From positions 1-30,465 of the IMG/VR virus record IMGVR_UViG_3300021371_000072: DNA of 30,465 nucleotides; one strand, written 5' to 3'. This document shows, piece after piece, positions 17,866 to 24,678 of this stretch. Positions within the stretch are counted from its first letter, which is position 1. Each line of letters opens with the position of its first letter. The notes under the pieces were generated by a model. It was not told the DNA's origin. It worked only from the letters and a program-made list of their open reading frames with translations, and ran no database searches. This stretch comes from a virus. The position numbers and the translations under genes are program-made.

Positions 17866-17978
17866 TGAAGAAAAGATATAAAGTAAAAGAAGTTAATAAG
17901 ACAAAACTAAAATCATATTTAAAAAATGCCAATACAAAAAGCAGCTCAGGACACAGCAGAAATACTAGCAGTAAATAG
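17865..17978 (+). CDS. Small basic protein (37 aa)
   Basis: ORF starting in a TAATG overlap with the connector stop and ending inside the next gene. The product is Lys/Arg-rich (KRYKVKEVNKTKLKSYLK) with a Ser-rich tail. The coupled start and the fact that it fills the 60-nt gap support expression. The product is too short to assign, and overlap with the downstream holin-like gene lowers confidence. Confidence 0.4.
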   Translation: MKKRYKVKEVNKTKLKSYLKNANTKSSSGHSRNTSSK

Positions 17979-18117
17979 CACTATACTTAGTATTACTACT
18001 TTTACAAATTTAGAACTAGCTTTAAAAATTGTTCTGCTAGTGGTATCAATTTTATATACGATTGATAAATGGTATAGTCAAAAAAAGAAGTACAATGAAA
18101 AAAAGAAAACTAAATAG
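17926..18117 (+). CDS. Holin-like small membrane protein
   Basis: Protein of 63 aa with one clear membrane segment (about residues 31-47, LALKIVLLVVSILYTID) after a weakly hydrophobic N-terminal helix, and a strongly basic C-terminus (KWYSQKKKYNEKKKTK). A single membrane helix plus a charged tail resembles T7-type class II holins. It lies about 100 nt before the M15 peptidase, so a role in lysis is likely. The family call is from topology and context only. Confidence 0.6.
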   Translation: MPIQKAAQDTAEILAVNSTILSITTFTNLELALKIVLLVVSILYTIDKWYSQKKKYNEKKKTK

Positions 18118-18220
18118 TACAAATCCTCGTTATCAAAAGTTAGAAGAAGTAAAAAAGACTAACAAGAAATTAATCAAAGAAATCAAAGGGGTAAAAATCT
18201 ACGCAATATTTAATATATAA
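18095..18220 (+). CDS. Small basic coiled protein (41 aa) in the lysis region
   Basis: ATG at 18095 overlaps the end of the holin-like gene by 23 nt; the stop is 3 nt before the peptidase start. The product is Lys-rich with a predicted helix (QKLEEVKKTNKKLIKEIKG). It accounts for the 106-nt gap between holin-like and peptidase genes. No homologue or function is recognised. Confidence 0.5.
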   Translation: MKKRKLNSTNPRYQKLEEVKKTNKKLIKEIKGVKIYAIFNI

Positions 18221-18223
18221 ATT

Positions 18224-18592
18224 TTGAAGTATTTTAAAATATCTGAATTTGACAGTCCTGATTTAGAGGATAGTGGTAAGAATATGGATAAAGTATTCTT
18301 AAAACTACTAGACAAAGCGAGAGATAGAGCAGGAGTACCATTTAAAATACTAAGTGGTTACAGAACAAAAGAACACAATTTAAAGGTAGGAGGTAGAGTA
18401 GGATCAAGTCATTGTAAAGGATTGGCTGTTGATATCTTTTTGCCTAAGGGTTCAAGAGAAAGGTTTTTAATCATAAATTCACTTTTAGAAGTTGGATTCA
18501 ACAGATTGGGTATAGCTTTTAACAAAGGATTTATACACGTTGATATGGATAGGAGTAAAGATGAAAATGTCATTTGGACATATAATTATTAA
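18224..18592 (+). CDS. Endolysin, M15-family peptidase
   Basis: Protein of 122 aa. The motifs SGYRTKEHN (44-52), SSHCKGLAVDI with His63 and Asp70, and FIHVDMD with His105 give the full zinc-binding set of M15 peptidases (D-Ala-D-Ala carboxypeptidase or L,D-endopeptidase type), which cut peptidoglycan cross-links at lysis. The length fits a catalytic domain alone; there is no wall-binding domain and no signal peptide, so it needs a holin to reach the periplasm. The start is TTG at 18224; no ATG is better placed, and upstream in-frame codons add no family residues. The neighbours are two holin-like proteins. Confidence 0.9.
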   Translation: MKYFKISEFDSPDLEDSGKNMDKVFLKLLDKARDRAGVPFKILSGYRTKEHNLKVGGRVGSSHCKGLAVDIFLPKGSRERFLIINSLLEVGFNRLGIAFNKGFIHVDMDRSKDENVIWTYNY

Positions 18593-18607
18593 TTTAAAAC
18601 AATAAAA

Positions 18608-18790
18608 ATGAAAAATTATTTAATCTTAACAATGTTAAAGTCTAAAAAGGTATGGTACACAATAGCTGCAATCATTGTACCATTTATAGCTAGAAGTTTA
18701 GATGTAGATGAAGTACACGTTAGTGAAATGTTTTGGGCTTTAGTAGGATTAACTGGCGCACAAGGATTAGCTGATAGTGGAAAGAAGTAA
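18608..18790 (+). CDS. Second holin-like membrane protein
   Basis: Protein of 60 aa with a membrane segment at about residues 16-29 (WYTIAAIIVPFIAR) and a second, weaker hydrophobic stretch (about 41-54, MFWALVGLTGAQGL), ending in a charged SGKK tail. Two short membrane helices suit a holin or antiholin partner. An alternative start at 18632 (MLKSKK) would keep both segments. It overlaps the metallophosphoesterase start by 14 nt. The role is inferred from position. Confidence 0.6.
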   Translation: MKNYLILTMLKSKKVWYTIAAIIVPFIARSLDVDEVHVSEMFWALVGLTGAQGLADSGKK

Positions 18791-19499
18791 TAGATACAGA
18801 TTAAAACCACACGAGATACAAGTCATTCAAAAACTGCGAGAGCAAGAAATAAGTAACGTATTAGTCATTGGAGATTTGCACGAACCTTTTTGTCTTGACT
18901 CGTATCTTGACTGGTGTATAGAACAATACCATATCTATAATTGCACGGAGATAGTGTTTATAGGCGATATAATAGACAATCACTACTCCTCCTACCACGA
19001 GACCTCAGCAGATGGTATGGGTGGCTTAGATGAGCTAGAATTAGCTATTAAGAGAATATCTAGGTGGTACGAAGCATTTCCTAAAGCAACAGTCATAATA
19101 GGAAACCACGATAGAATCATAATGAGAAAGGCACAAACAAGTGCAATACCTAGTAAGTGGATCAAGTCTTATAAAGAAGTATTAGAAGTACCTGACTGGA
19201 ACTTTGTAGAAAGATACGAACTTAATGGAGTTCAGTATATACACGGAGAGGGAGGTACTGCAAGAACAAAATGTAGAGCAGATATGATGAATACTGTTCA
19301 AGGACATTTACATACTCAATGTTACACAGAACATTATGTTGGAAAAAACTTTAGAGTATATGGTACACAGGTAGGTTGTGGTATTAATCACAAGTCCTAT
19401 GCTATGGCTTATGCTAAATATGGAAAGCGACCTGCCGTAGGTTGTGCAGTTATTCTTAATAATGGACAAACTCCATTAAACCTTTTAATGCCCTTATAA
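18777..19499 (+). CDS. Calcineurin-like metallophosphoesterase
   Basis: Protein of 240 aa with all the metal-binding motifs of the family: GDLH (32-35), GDIID (63-67), GNHD (109-112), His156 in YIHGEGG and GHLH (176-179). Such enzymes hydrolyse phosphodiesters in nucleotides or nucleic acids using two metal ions; the phage substrate is unknown. The start is GTG at 18777, overlapping the holin-like gene, which puts it at the end of the late transcript rather than with replication genes. A role in DNA or nucleotide processing is possible but is not shown by the sequence. Confidence 0.88.
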   Translation: MERSNRYRLKPHEIQVIQKLREQEISNVLVIGDLHEPFCLDSYLDWCIEQYHIYNCTEIVFIGDIIDNHYSSYHETSADGMGGLDELELAIKRISRWYEAFPKATVIIGNHDRIIMRKAQTSAIPSKWIKSYKEVLEVPDWNFVERYELNGVQYIHGEGGTARTKCRADMMNTVQGHLHTQCYTEHYVGKNFRVYGTQVGCGINHKSYAMAYAKYGKRPAVGCAVILNNGQTPLNLLMPL

Positions 19500-19515
19500 T
19501 CAACACCTTACATAT

Positions 19516-19536
19516 ATTAACATTCTAATTGTTAAT
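19516..19536. promoter_or_regulatory. Operator-like inverted repeat upstream of the replication genes
   Basis: ATTAACA (19516-19522) and TGTTAAT (19530-19536) form a 7-bp inverted repeat with a 7-nt spacer. A further TGTTAAT lies at 19554-19560 and the palindrome TTAATTAA at 19568-19575, both between the two promoter elements. This could be a repressor or initiator binding cluster, or part of the origin; no repressor gene is evident. Confidence 0.35.
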
Positions 19537-19551
19537 AACTTATTTAATTAC

Positions 19552-19586
19552 TTTGTTAATTAGCGAGTTAATTAATTGTATATTTG
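19552..19586 (+). promoter_or_regulatory. Bacteroidota-type promoter for the replication genes
   Basis: TTTG at 19552-19555 and TATATTTG at 19579-19586, separated by 23 nt, match the Flavobacterium-type consensus (TTG, 17-23 nt, TANNTTTG) read by the host primary sigma factor. The start site would be near 19593, about 20 nt before the first replication-region gene. This contrasts with the five late motifs elsewhere. Confidence 0.7.
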
Positions 19587-19612
19587 TGCTATAATCAATA
19601 AATAATAATATT

Positions 19613-19831
19613 TTGAAAACACAGTATAGAGTAATTAACAGAGAAAACAGAAACGAATACACCTTAAATGCAGAAGAACTATCTAAGTTCTTTAAGAAAC
19701 AATTAATAAGAGATTATGCAATATCACGCATACCATCTAAAAAAGAAACTTGGTTAGAAGCATTAGGTTTGTCTTGTTTAGGTTTAGCTTTTATTATATG
19801 TATGACTAAAATTATAACTCAATGGATTTAA
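19613..19831 (+). CDS. Small membrane-anchored protein at head of early operon
   Basis: Protein of 72 aa: a charged N-terminal region (residues 1-45, with KTQYRVINRENRNEYTLN) then one membrane helix (about 50-68, LGLSCLGLAFIICMTKII). The start is TTG at 19613, the first plausible codon after the promoter. As the first gene expressed it may act on the host envelope, for instance to block superinfection, but nothing in the sequence proves that. No family is recognised. Confidence 0.6.
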   Translation: MKTQYRVINRENRNEYTLNAEELSKFFKKQLIRDYAISRIPSKKETWLEALGLSCLGLAFIICMTKIITQWI

Positions 19832-20076
19832 ACTATCAAGATTGGTATAATGGAACTTACCAAAATTATAATGATCCTAGATATAATATAAATACTCCTG
19901 AAAAAGAAAATTGTGTTATTTGCAATAGTGAAGATGAATGTGGTTGTGAAGAAGAATGGAGTAATAAAAGTAATTGCTGCGAAGCAAAGATGGACACAGA
20001 TTTAAAAATCTGTAGTAAGTGTAAAGAGCATTGTGAAAGTGCTTGGGAATATGATAATAATTTAATAAATAAATAA
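19822..20076 (+). CDS. Cys-rich putative zinc-binding protein
   Basis: Protein of 84 aa with cysteines at 31, 34, 40, 42, 52, 53, 64, 67 and 71 (CVIC, CGC, CC, CSKC and a final C). This could form two zinc ribbons. The N-terminus is Tyr/Asn-rich. It overlaps the preceding gene by 10 nt and ends 3 nt before the SSB-like gene. Binding of nucleic acid or protein is plausible but not established. Confidence 0.6.
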   Translation: MDLNYQDWYNGTYQNYNDPRYNINTPEKENCVICNSEDECGCEEEWSNKSNCCEAKMDTDLKICSKCKEHCESAWEYDNNLINK

Positions 20077-20078
20077 AT

Positions 20079-20543
20079 ATGAAAACGAGTAAAATCAAAA
20101 CTGTAGTTAGTATAAAACCACATCAAACAGAAAAATATGGTACAACTTTCTACCATAATTTAGAAATGGAAAATGGAGATAAGATTAACATAGGTAAAAA
20201 GAAAGAGCAAAAAGTAGGTTGGGAATTAACTTATGAAATTACAGAACAAGGACAACATGAGTATAATAAAGCTAGAGCAGTTGCACTTGAATCTTTTAAT
20301 AAATCTAATAACTATACTCCATCTAATTCTTCTAATGATGATAGACAATTACTTATTGTAAAACAGTCAAGTATAAAAGCAGCAGTTGAATTTGATAATC
20401 AATGTACTATTGAAGATTTGTTAAAAAATGCTGAAATAATTAAGGATTGGGTAATGGGTAATGATGTGCAAAAGAAAGTAGATAAAGTTGCTAAATCTTT
20501 TAACGATAAGTTTGAAGATGAATCTGATGACTTACCATTTTAA
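20079..20543 (+). CDS. Single-stranded DNA-binding-like protein
   Basis: Protein of 154 aa. Residues 7-55 have alternating strands fitting an OB-fold (TVVSIKPHQTEKYGTTFYHN, then WELTYEITEQ). A flexible Asn/Ser-rich linker (about 77-95) precedes a helical part, and the protein ends in an acidic tail with DDLPF. That ending is the hallmark of bacterial SSB C-termini, which recruit replication and repair enzymes. The tail therefore suggests that the protein coats ssDNA and recruits host partners. The OB-fold call is from pattern only. It sits directly upstream of the DnaA-like initiator. Confidence 0.6.
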   Translation: MKTSKIKTVVSIKPHQTEKYGTTFYHNLEMENGDKINIGKKKEQKVGWELTYEITEQGQHEYNKARAVALESFNKSNNYTPSNSSNDDRQLLIVKQSSIKAAVEFDNQCTIEDLLKNAEIIKDWVMGNDVQKKVDKVAKSFNDKFEDESDDLPF

Positions 20544-20545
20544 TT

Positions 20546-21061
20546 ATGACAGATAGAGAAAAATTTGAAACCATTTGCGACCTTACTACTCATACAGTAG
20601 GGTTGCAACAAGGTTCTTTAGCTTATAAGACTAGAAAGCAGGAGATATTAGTACCTAGAATGGTAGCTACTGTAATAGGTAGAATAAGTAAAGACATACA
20701 TCCTACTATAATTGCAGATATAATTAATAAGGATCGTACTTCTGTAATACATTATATGAAATATCACAAATCAAATTATGCAAGTTTTCCAGTTTATAGA
20801 GATACATTTAATAAAGTTTGGAAAGCATATAATGAACTAGAAAAAATAAAGATAGTATTTGCAGATAAAGAACAAATGATAAGACATTTATTAGATGCAG
20901 GTATTAAGATTGTTGCTAAACCACAAGTTAAGATTAAAGTATTGTGTGGTAAGTATAAATACTTAGTACATACTAACTATTTGGAATTTTCAAATAATAT
21001 TGATATTATTAAGAACTCATTAAAACATTATGATTACTCTATAGACATTATAACAATATGA
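20546..21061 (+). CDS. DnaA domain IV-like DNA-binding protein
   Basis: Protein of 171 aa. Residues about 18-72 follow the DnaA C-terminal DNA-binding pattern: a KTRKQEILVPRMVATVIGR helix, ADIINKDRTSVIHYMKYH as the recognition helix (compare the DHTTV signature, here DRTSV). No AAA+ domain is present, so it cannot act as a full initiator; it may bind origin-like boxes or compete with host DnaA. The C-terminal half (about 95-171) is uncharacterised. The start is the ATG after an A/T-rich leader; the stop overlaps the next ATG. The similarity is good in the helix-turn-helix only. Confidence 0.7.
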   Translation: MTDREKFETICDLTTHTVGLQQGSLAYKTRKQEILVPRMVATVIGRISKDIHPTIIADIINKDRTSVIHYMKYHKSNYASFPVYRDTFNKVWKAYNELEKIKIVFADKEQMIRHLLDAGIKIVAKPQVKIKVLCGKYKYLVHTNYLEFSNNIDIIKNSLKHYDYSIDIITI

Positions 21062-21675
21062 ACGAAACACCAAACTATTATGCAATAATACCTGCAAACG
21101 TAAGGTATGCTGATCTAAAACCTAATGCTAAACTTTTATACGGAGAGATAACTGCTTTAAGTAATAAACACGGATTCTGCTTTGCTTCTAACAAATACTT
21201 TGCAGAGTTATATAAAGTAAATAAAAATACTATTAGTTCTTGGATTTCTGATTTAAAAAATTACGGATTTATAACTGTAAAGATAGAACGTAATGTAAAT
21301 AACCAAATCACGAAAAGATGTATAGGTATTCTGAAAAAGATGGATAACCCTATACACGAAAAGCTGAAGTATAATAATACAAGTATTAATACTACAAGTA
21401 ATAATATATCTATAAAGGAAAAATTTGAAAATTTGGTTATGTTTTTTGATTATCCTAAAGAAATGAAATTAGACTTTATCAATTACTGGACAGAAAAAAG
21501 TTCTGATAGATTAAATGCTAAAATGAGGTATCAGAAACAAGCTACCTTTGATGTTAAGTTGCGACTGGATCGTTGGGCGAAAAATTCTGCTAAGTGGGAT
21601 AAACCAAAGAAAGCAGGTACATCTAAATTAGATGCACAGATAGATGAATGGCAAAAGGCAAAGAGTTTACTATGA
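21058..21675 (+). CDS. Winged-helix replication protein
   Basis: Protein of 205 aa. The N-terminal part (residues 1-100) is a winged helix: YYAIIPANVRYADLKPNAKL, FASNKYFAELYKVNKNTISS as the HTH, GFITVKIERNVN as the wing. This is the pattern of RepA/DnaD-like phage replication initiators. The C-terminal part holds FINYWTEKSSDRLNAKMRYQ and KLRLDRWAKN, a block seen in replication proteins of Bacteroidota mobile elements. It overlaps the DnaA-like gene by 4 nt. It probably binds the origin and recruits a host helicase. That role is inferred. Confidence 0.7.
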   Translation: MNETPNYYAIIPANVRYADLKPNAKLLYGEITALSNKHGFCFASNKYFAELYKVNKNTISSWISDLKNYGFITVKIERNVNNQITKRCIGILKKMDNPIHEKLKYNNTSINTTSNNISIKEKFENLVMFFDYPKEMKLDFINYWTEKSSDRLNAKMRYQKQATFDVKLRLDRWAKNSAKWDKPKKAGTSKLDAQIDEWQKAKSLL

Positions 21676-21875
21676 TAGATGAGTATAAGGAGAAACTATA
21701 CCTAGAAAAGTTATATAAAAAAAATACTATAGATTTGGATAACTATTTTAAGTATAGTGGTAAGTTAGAAGTAGGTAATAAATTTAAAAGAGTAACAGAG
21801 GAATATACTTATCAAGTAAGAACTTATATAAAAAATGATATGAGTAAGTATAAATTAAAAAACTATAGAAAATGA
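21672..21875 (+). CDS. Small charged hypothetical protein
   Basis: The start is placed at ATG 21672, overlapping the stop of the replication protein (ATGA), which gives 67 aa. An upstream in-frame ATG at 21648 would add eight residues but lies deep in the preceding gene. The product is Lys/Tyr/Glu-rich (MIDEYKEKLYLEKLYKKN) and helical, with no recognised family. The 4-nt overlaps on both sides support translation within the replication operon. Confidence 0.55.
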   Translation: MIDEYKEKLYLEKLYKKNTIDLDNYFKYSGKLEVGNKFKRVTEEYTYQVRTYIKNDMSKYKLKNYRK

Positions 21876-22234
21876 AAACACTACAAGAAGAAAACATTAA
21901 GGAACTAACAGAAAAAGTCTTAGACTTAGTAGCAAAGACATCAGTAGAGTTAGGACACAGAGCAGATGCTAAATCAATGGCTTCATTATCTAAAATATTT
22001 GCAGAGGACTTACAAAAAGAAAATAGATTTAGAAGAATGACATTCAATCAAATAGAGGATGCTTTTCACATAGGAGTTAGATACTCTGACTTTGATCCTT
22101 ACATAAACATTAGAACATTCTTTAAATTTATTATAAGTCATAAAAAGAAAATCAACGAAGCTATTTACAAAACAGAAACACTTAATCAAAAAAATGTAGA
22201 ATTTTATCAACCACCTTTAAAACAATTAAAATGA
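21872..22234 (+). CDS. Replication-module hypothetical protein
   Basis: Protein of 120 aa, helical and charged. The segment TFNQIEDAFHIGVRYSDFDP, then INIRTFFKFIISHKKK, resembles proteins found beside replication initiators in Bacteroidota phages and plasmids; the function is unknown to me. Coupled starts on both sides (ATGA) place it in the replication operon. A helicase-loader role would be consistent with the absence of any helicase gene but is speculative. Confidence 0.55.
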   Translation: MKTLQEENIKELTEKVLDLVAKTSVELGHRADAKSMASLSKIFAEDLQKENRFRRMTFNQIEDAFHIGVRYSDFDPYINIRTFFKFIISHKKKINEAIYKTETLNQKNVEFYQPPLKQLK

Positions 22235-22860
22235 AAATTTTAGAATTGTTTGCAGGTAGTAGGTCAATAGGTAAAGTAGCAGATGAATTAGGATATAAAG
22301 TTTTTTCTGTAGATATCAAAAATTTTGATAAGATAAATTTAGTAAAAGATATAGAATTTTTAAATGTAAAAGATATACCTTTTAAACCTGACATGATCTG
22401 GGCTAGTCCTCCTTGTACTACATATTCTATAGCAGCTATAAGTCATCATAGAGATATGGGGAGACCTAAAACAGATTTTGCTGCTAAAAGTGATAGATTA
22501 GTTTTAAATACTTTAAAATTAATTAAAGAATATAATTGTATATATTTTATAGAAAATCCACGAGGTTATCTAAGAAAAATGCATTTTATGTTAGGAATAC
22601 CAAAGACTACTATATGGTATTGTAAGTATGGATTTAAAAATGCTAAACCTACAGATATTTTTAGTAATCATATATATTCTTTATTTAATAATAATGGTTG
22701 GATACCTAGACCTAAATGTTATAATGGTAATATAAAATGTCATCACGAATTAGCACCTAGAGGATCAAAAACTGGAACACAAGGACTAAAAGGCAATTAC
22801 GAAAGAAGTAAGATACCTAAACAATTATGTGAAGAAATAATTAAATCAATAACAAAATGA
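22231..22860 (+). CDS. Short C5-cytosine methyltransferase-like protein 1
   Basis: Protein of 209 aa. Motif I is LELFAGSRSIG (4-14, cofactor binding), motif IV is WASPPCTTYS (57-66, with Cys62 as the candidate catalytic residue), and motif VI is FIENPRG (107-113). It is shorter than typical C5 methyltransferases (300 aa or more) and lacks an obvious target-recognition region, as do several phage versions. Methylating phage DNA would protect it from host restriction. A second enzyme with the same layout lies at 26004-26612. Activity is likely but not proven by motifs alone. Confidence 0.75.
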   Translation: MKILELFAGSRSIGKVADELGYKVFSVDIKNFDKINLVKDIEFLNVKDIPFKPDMIWASPPCTTYSIAAISHHRDMGRPKTDFAAKSDRLVLNTLKLIKEYNCIYFIENPRGYLRKMHFMLGIPKTTIWYCKYGFKNAKPTDIFSNHIYSLFNNNGWIPRPKCYNGNIKCHHELAPRGSKTGTQGLKGNYERSKIPKQLCEEIIKSITK

Positions 22861-23135
22861 AAACAATAACAATAAATGAAAATGAGATAAGTAGTTCTAT
22901 AGATGCAATCAAATGGCATTTAAAAAACTATGGACATATAACAAGTTTACAAGCTATAAAATTATATGGTGCTACACGACTAGCTGATATAATATATAAG
23001 TTAAAGAAACAAGGTTATACTATACATACAACTGATTTAGAATTTACTACTAGATTTGGTAGAAAAACAACAGTAGCTAAATACTTATACTTCAAACCAA
23101 AACCTCAGTTTGAACAGAAATTAATATGGGGTTAA
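22857..23135 (+). CDS. Helix-turn-helix protein (HTH_55-like)
   Basis: Protein of 92 aa. Residues about 14-75 (AIKWHLKNYGHITSLQAIKL, GATRLADIIYKLKKQGYTIH) fit the HTH_55-like family: a winged helix with LAD/RL contact residues and a short wing. It overlaps the methyltransferase gene by 4 nt. It is likely a DNA-binding regulator, perhaps of early genes. The target is unknown. Confidence 0.7.
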   Translation: MKTITINENEISSSIDAIKWHLKNYGHITSLQAIKLYGATRLADIIYKLKKQGYTIHTTDLEFTTRFGRKTTVAKYLYFKPKPQFEQKLIWG

Positions 23136-23156
23136 TAAATAATAATAAATAAATAT

Positions 23157-23354
23157 ATGAAAACTACAAAAATGTTCAAAATGTGCTTAGAAAGTGGAGA
23201 AGCTGAATTTAAACAAACTCCTGAATTTTATAACGAAGATCCTTTATTAAAATTAGATATTTTACAAGACTGGATAATTGCTCTACAAAATGCATATAAT
23301 AATACAATACCTAAATTTGAAAAAGATTTAGAAGAACGTGCAAAAGAAAATTAG
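23157..23354 (+). CDS. Small acidic hypothetical protein
   Basis: Protein of 65 aa, acidic, helical in its second half (LLKLDILQDWIIALQNAYNN). It follows a 21-nt AT-only spacer (AATAAATAATAATAAATAAA) and overlaps the NinG start by 17 nt. No family is recognised. Confidence 0.5.
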   Translation: MKTTKMFKMCLESGEAEFKQTPEFYNEDPLLKLDILQDWIIALQNAYNNTIPKFEKDLEERAKEN

Positions 23355-23745
23355 CAAACTTAAAAAAGAGTTAGATAGTTGGTTTTCTAAATACATTAGA
23401 CTAAGAGATGCTACAGATATGGGAGTTGCACAATGTTTTACTTGTGGTAAGATAGACCATTATAAAAAACTACAGAACGGACACTTTCAATCTCGTAGAC
23501 ATCACAACACAAGATGGGATGAAAAGAATTGTCAAGTACAATGTGTAAAGTGTAATATTTATTCTTCAGGAGAACAGTATAAATTCGGTATGTATTTAGA
23601 TGCAAAGTATGGATTAGGAACTGCTGAAGAACTAGAGTTTATGTCTAAGGTAAATGTAAAAATGATGCGTATAGATTATGTAGAAAAGATAAGTTATTAC
23701 AAAGACCTTGTTAATAAAATAAAAAAAGAAAAGAATATAGAATGA
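23338..23745 (+). CDS. ninG: NinG-like recombination nuclease
   Basis: Protein of 135 aa. After a helical N-terminus (ELDSWFSKYIRLRDA), zinc cysteines occur as CFTCG (33-37) and QCVKCN (68-73), with the HNH-like NGHFQSRRHH (47-56) between. This matches lambda NinG (Rap), which resolves branched recombination intermediates. The start is GTG at 23338; no upstream ATG is available in frame. It lies with other DNA-metabolism genes and a NinB-like gene about 1.9 kb downstream, so the nin pair is present but split. Confidence 0.85.
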   Translation: MQKKISKLKKELDSWFSKYIRLRDATDMGVAQCFTCGKIDHYKKLQNGHFQSRRHHNTRWDEKNCQVQCVKCNIYSSGEQYKFGMYLDAKYGLGTAEELEFMSKVNVKMMRIDYVEKISYYKDLVNKIKKEKNIE

Positions 23746-24122
23746 ATAATTTTCTATATTTGAATATGACCAAACCTATATTTGCAAATACCACACACCA
23801 AATAGTTGTTAATGATTATTTAAACTTAATGCTAACATTTGCAAAAGACATATCTACTAAAGCAAAGTTTGAAAATTTTAAAGAAGTTTTAGAATGTGTT
23901 TTAGAATATCACAACAGTTACGGAGAAGATGTAAATGGTGGTAACTGGAACGATTGGTTAATGATAATACCTATTAATACTTCTGTAATGGTTAATGGAT
24001 ATTTTGCAGGAATACAAAGTAAAGGCAATTTAAAAATAGTTAGGTCTTACAAAGTTTTGTTAGATAATGCATTAGAGGTTTTAGTTAATGATTTGCGAGA
24101 AATAGAATACAATAATGAATAA
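23742..24122 (+). CDS. Hypothetical protein in the recombination region
   Basis: Protein of 126 aa, mainly helical in the first half (LNLMLTFAKDISTKAKFENF) then mixed. No family is recognised. Two TATATTTG words occur near its start (23755-23762 and 23777-23784), and an internal ATG at 23766 (MTKP) could be an alternative start. It overlaps NinG by 4 nt and the sigma-like gene by 8 nt. Confidence 0.55.
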   Translation: MNNFLYLNMTKPIFANTTHQIVVNDYLNLMLTFAKDISTKAKFENFKEVLECVLEYHNSYGEDVNGGNWNDWLMIIPINTSVMVNGYFAGIQSKGNLKIVRSYKVLLDNALEVLVNDLREIEYNNE

Positions 24123-24678
24123 AGTTTATGAAGCAGTAGCAGATTGTAGAAAGACATTTATAGAAATGTCTTACACCTACTCGCAAGATATAAACGAAAT
24201 AGAAGAAGCAGTACAAGAGTGTCTAATGTATTTTTTGCAAATGAATCCTACAGTATTAAAAGACATATATGAGAAAGATGGGCAGAAAGGATTAATAAGA
24301 TATGGTGCAGTAGTATTAAGAAGAAGTTTTACATCAGTAAGAAGTCCTTATTATTATAAGTATAAGAAATACTACACTAACTTAGATGCACAAGCAAGTA
24401 CATTAACTTACGACATAACAGAAACTGGAGAAACATCTAATGAAAAGAATTTATATAACATACCTAATTCTGAAGAATATAAACAATGGCAAAAGCTCGA
24501 ACTTATTGATCAAGCTCTTGAAGAAATTTATTGGTACGATGCTTCAGTATTTAAGTTATACTACTACGAGGGTAACACATTAACAGGACTAGCAAAAAAG
24601 ACAGGCATAAGTAGAAACAGTCTGTTTACGACTATAGACAAAGTAAGAGAACAACTTAAAGAATTGTTAGATGAGTAA
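24115..24678 (+). CDS. Sigma-70-like factor, candidate late-gene activator
   Basis: Protein of 187 aa. Residues about 24-70 (SQDINEIEEAVQECLMYFLQ) fit sigma region 2, and residues 145-185 (LYYYEGNTLTGLAKKTGISR, NSLFTTIDKVREQLKELL) fit the region 4 helix-turn-helix that reads the -35 element. A Tyr/Lys-rich linker (about 78-90) separates them. Small two-domain factors of this size are ECF-like. Late structural units carry a shared ATCAAA / TATTATATA motif unlike the host promoter, so this protein is the obvious candidate to recognise it. That link is inferred. It overlaps the next gene by 8 nt and has no promoter motif of its own. Confidence 0.75.
   Translation: MNKVYEAVADCRKTFIEMSYTYSQDINEIEEAVQECLMYFLQMNPTVLKDIYEKDGQKGLIRYGAVVLRRSFTSVRSPYYYKYKKYYTNLDAQASTLTYDITETGETSNEKNLYNIPNSEEYKQWQKLELIDQALEEIYWYDASVFKLYYYEGNTLTGLAKKTGISRNSLFTTIDKVREQLKELLDE

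Noticed and set aside
21648-21671. Upstream ATG for the small protein at 21672
   Set aside because: It lies 28 nt inside the replication gene; the ATGA overlap at 21672 matches the coupling seen throughout the genome.
23755-23784. Two TATATTTG words near the start of the gene at 23742, like host -7 elements
   Set aside because: No TTG lies at 17-23 nt upstream of the first, and the second has only a 14-nt spacer from TTTG; both are inside an operon with overlapping genes. They may be chance in AT-rich DNA.
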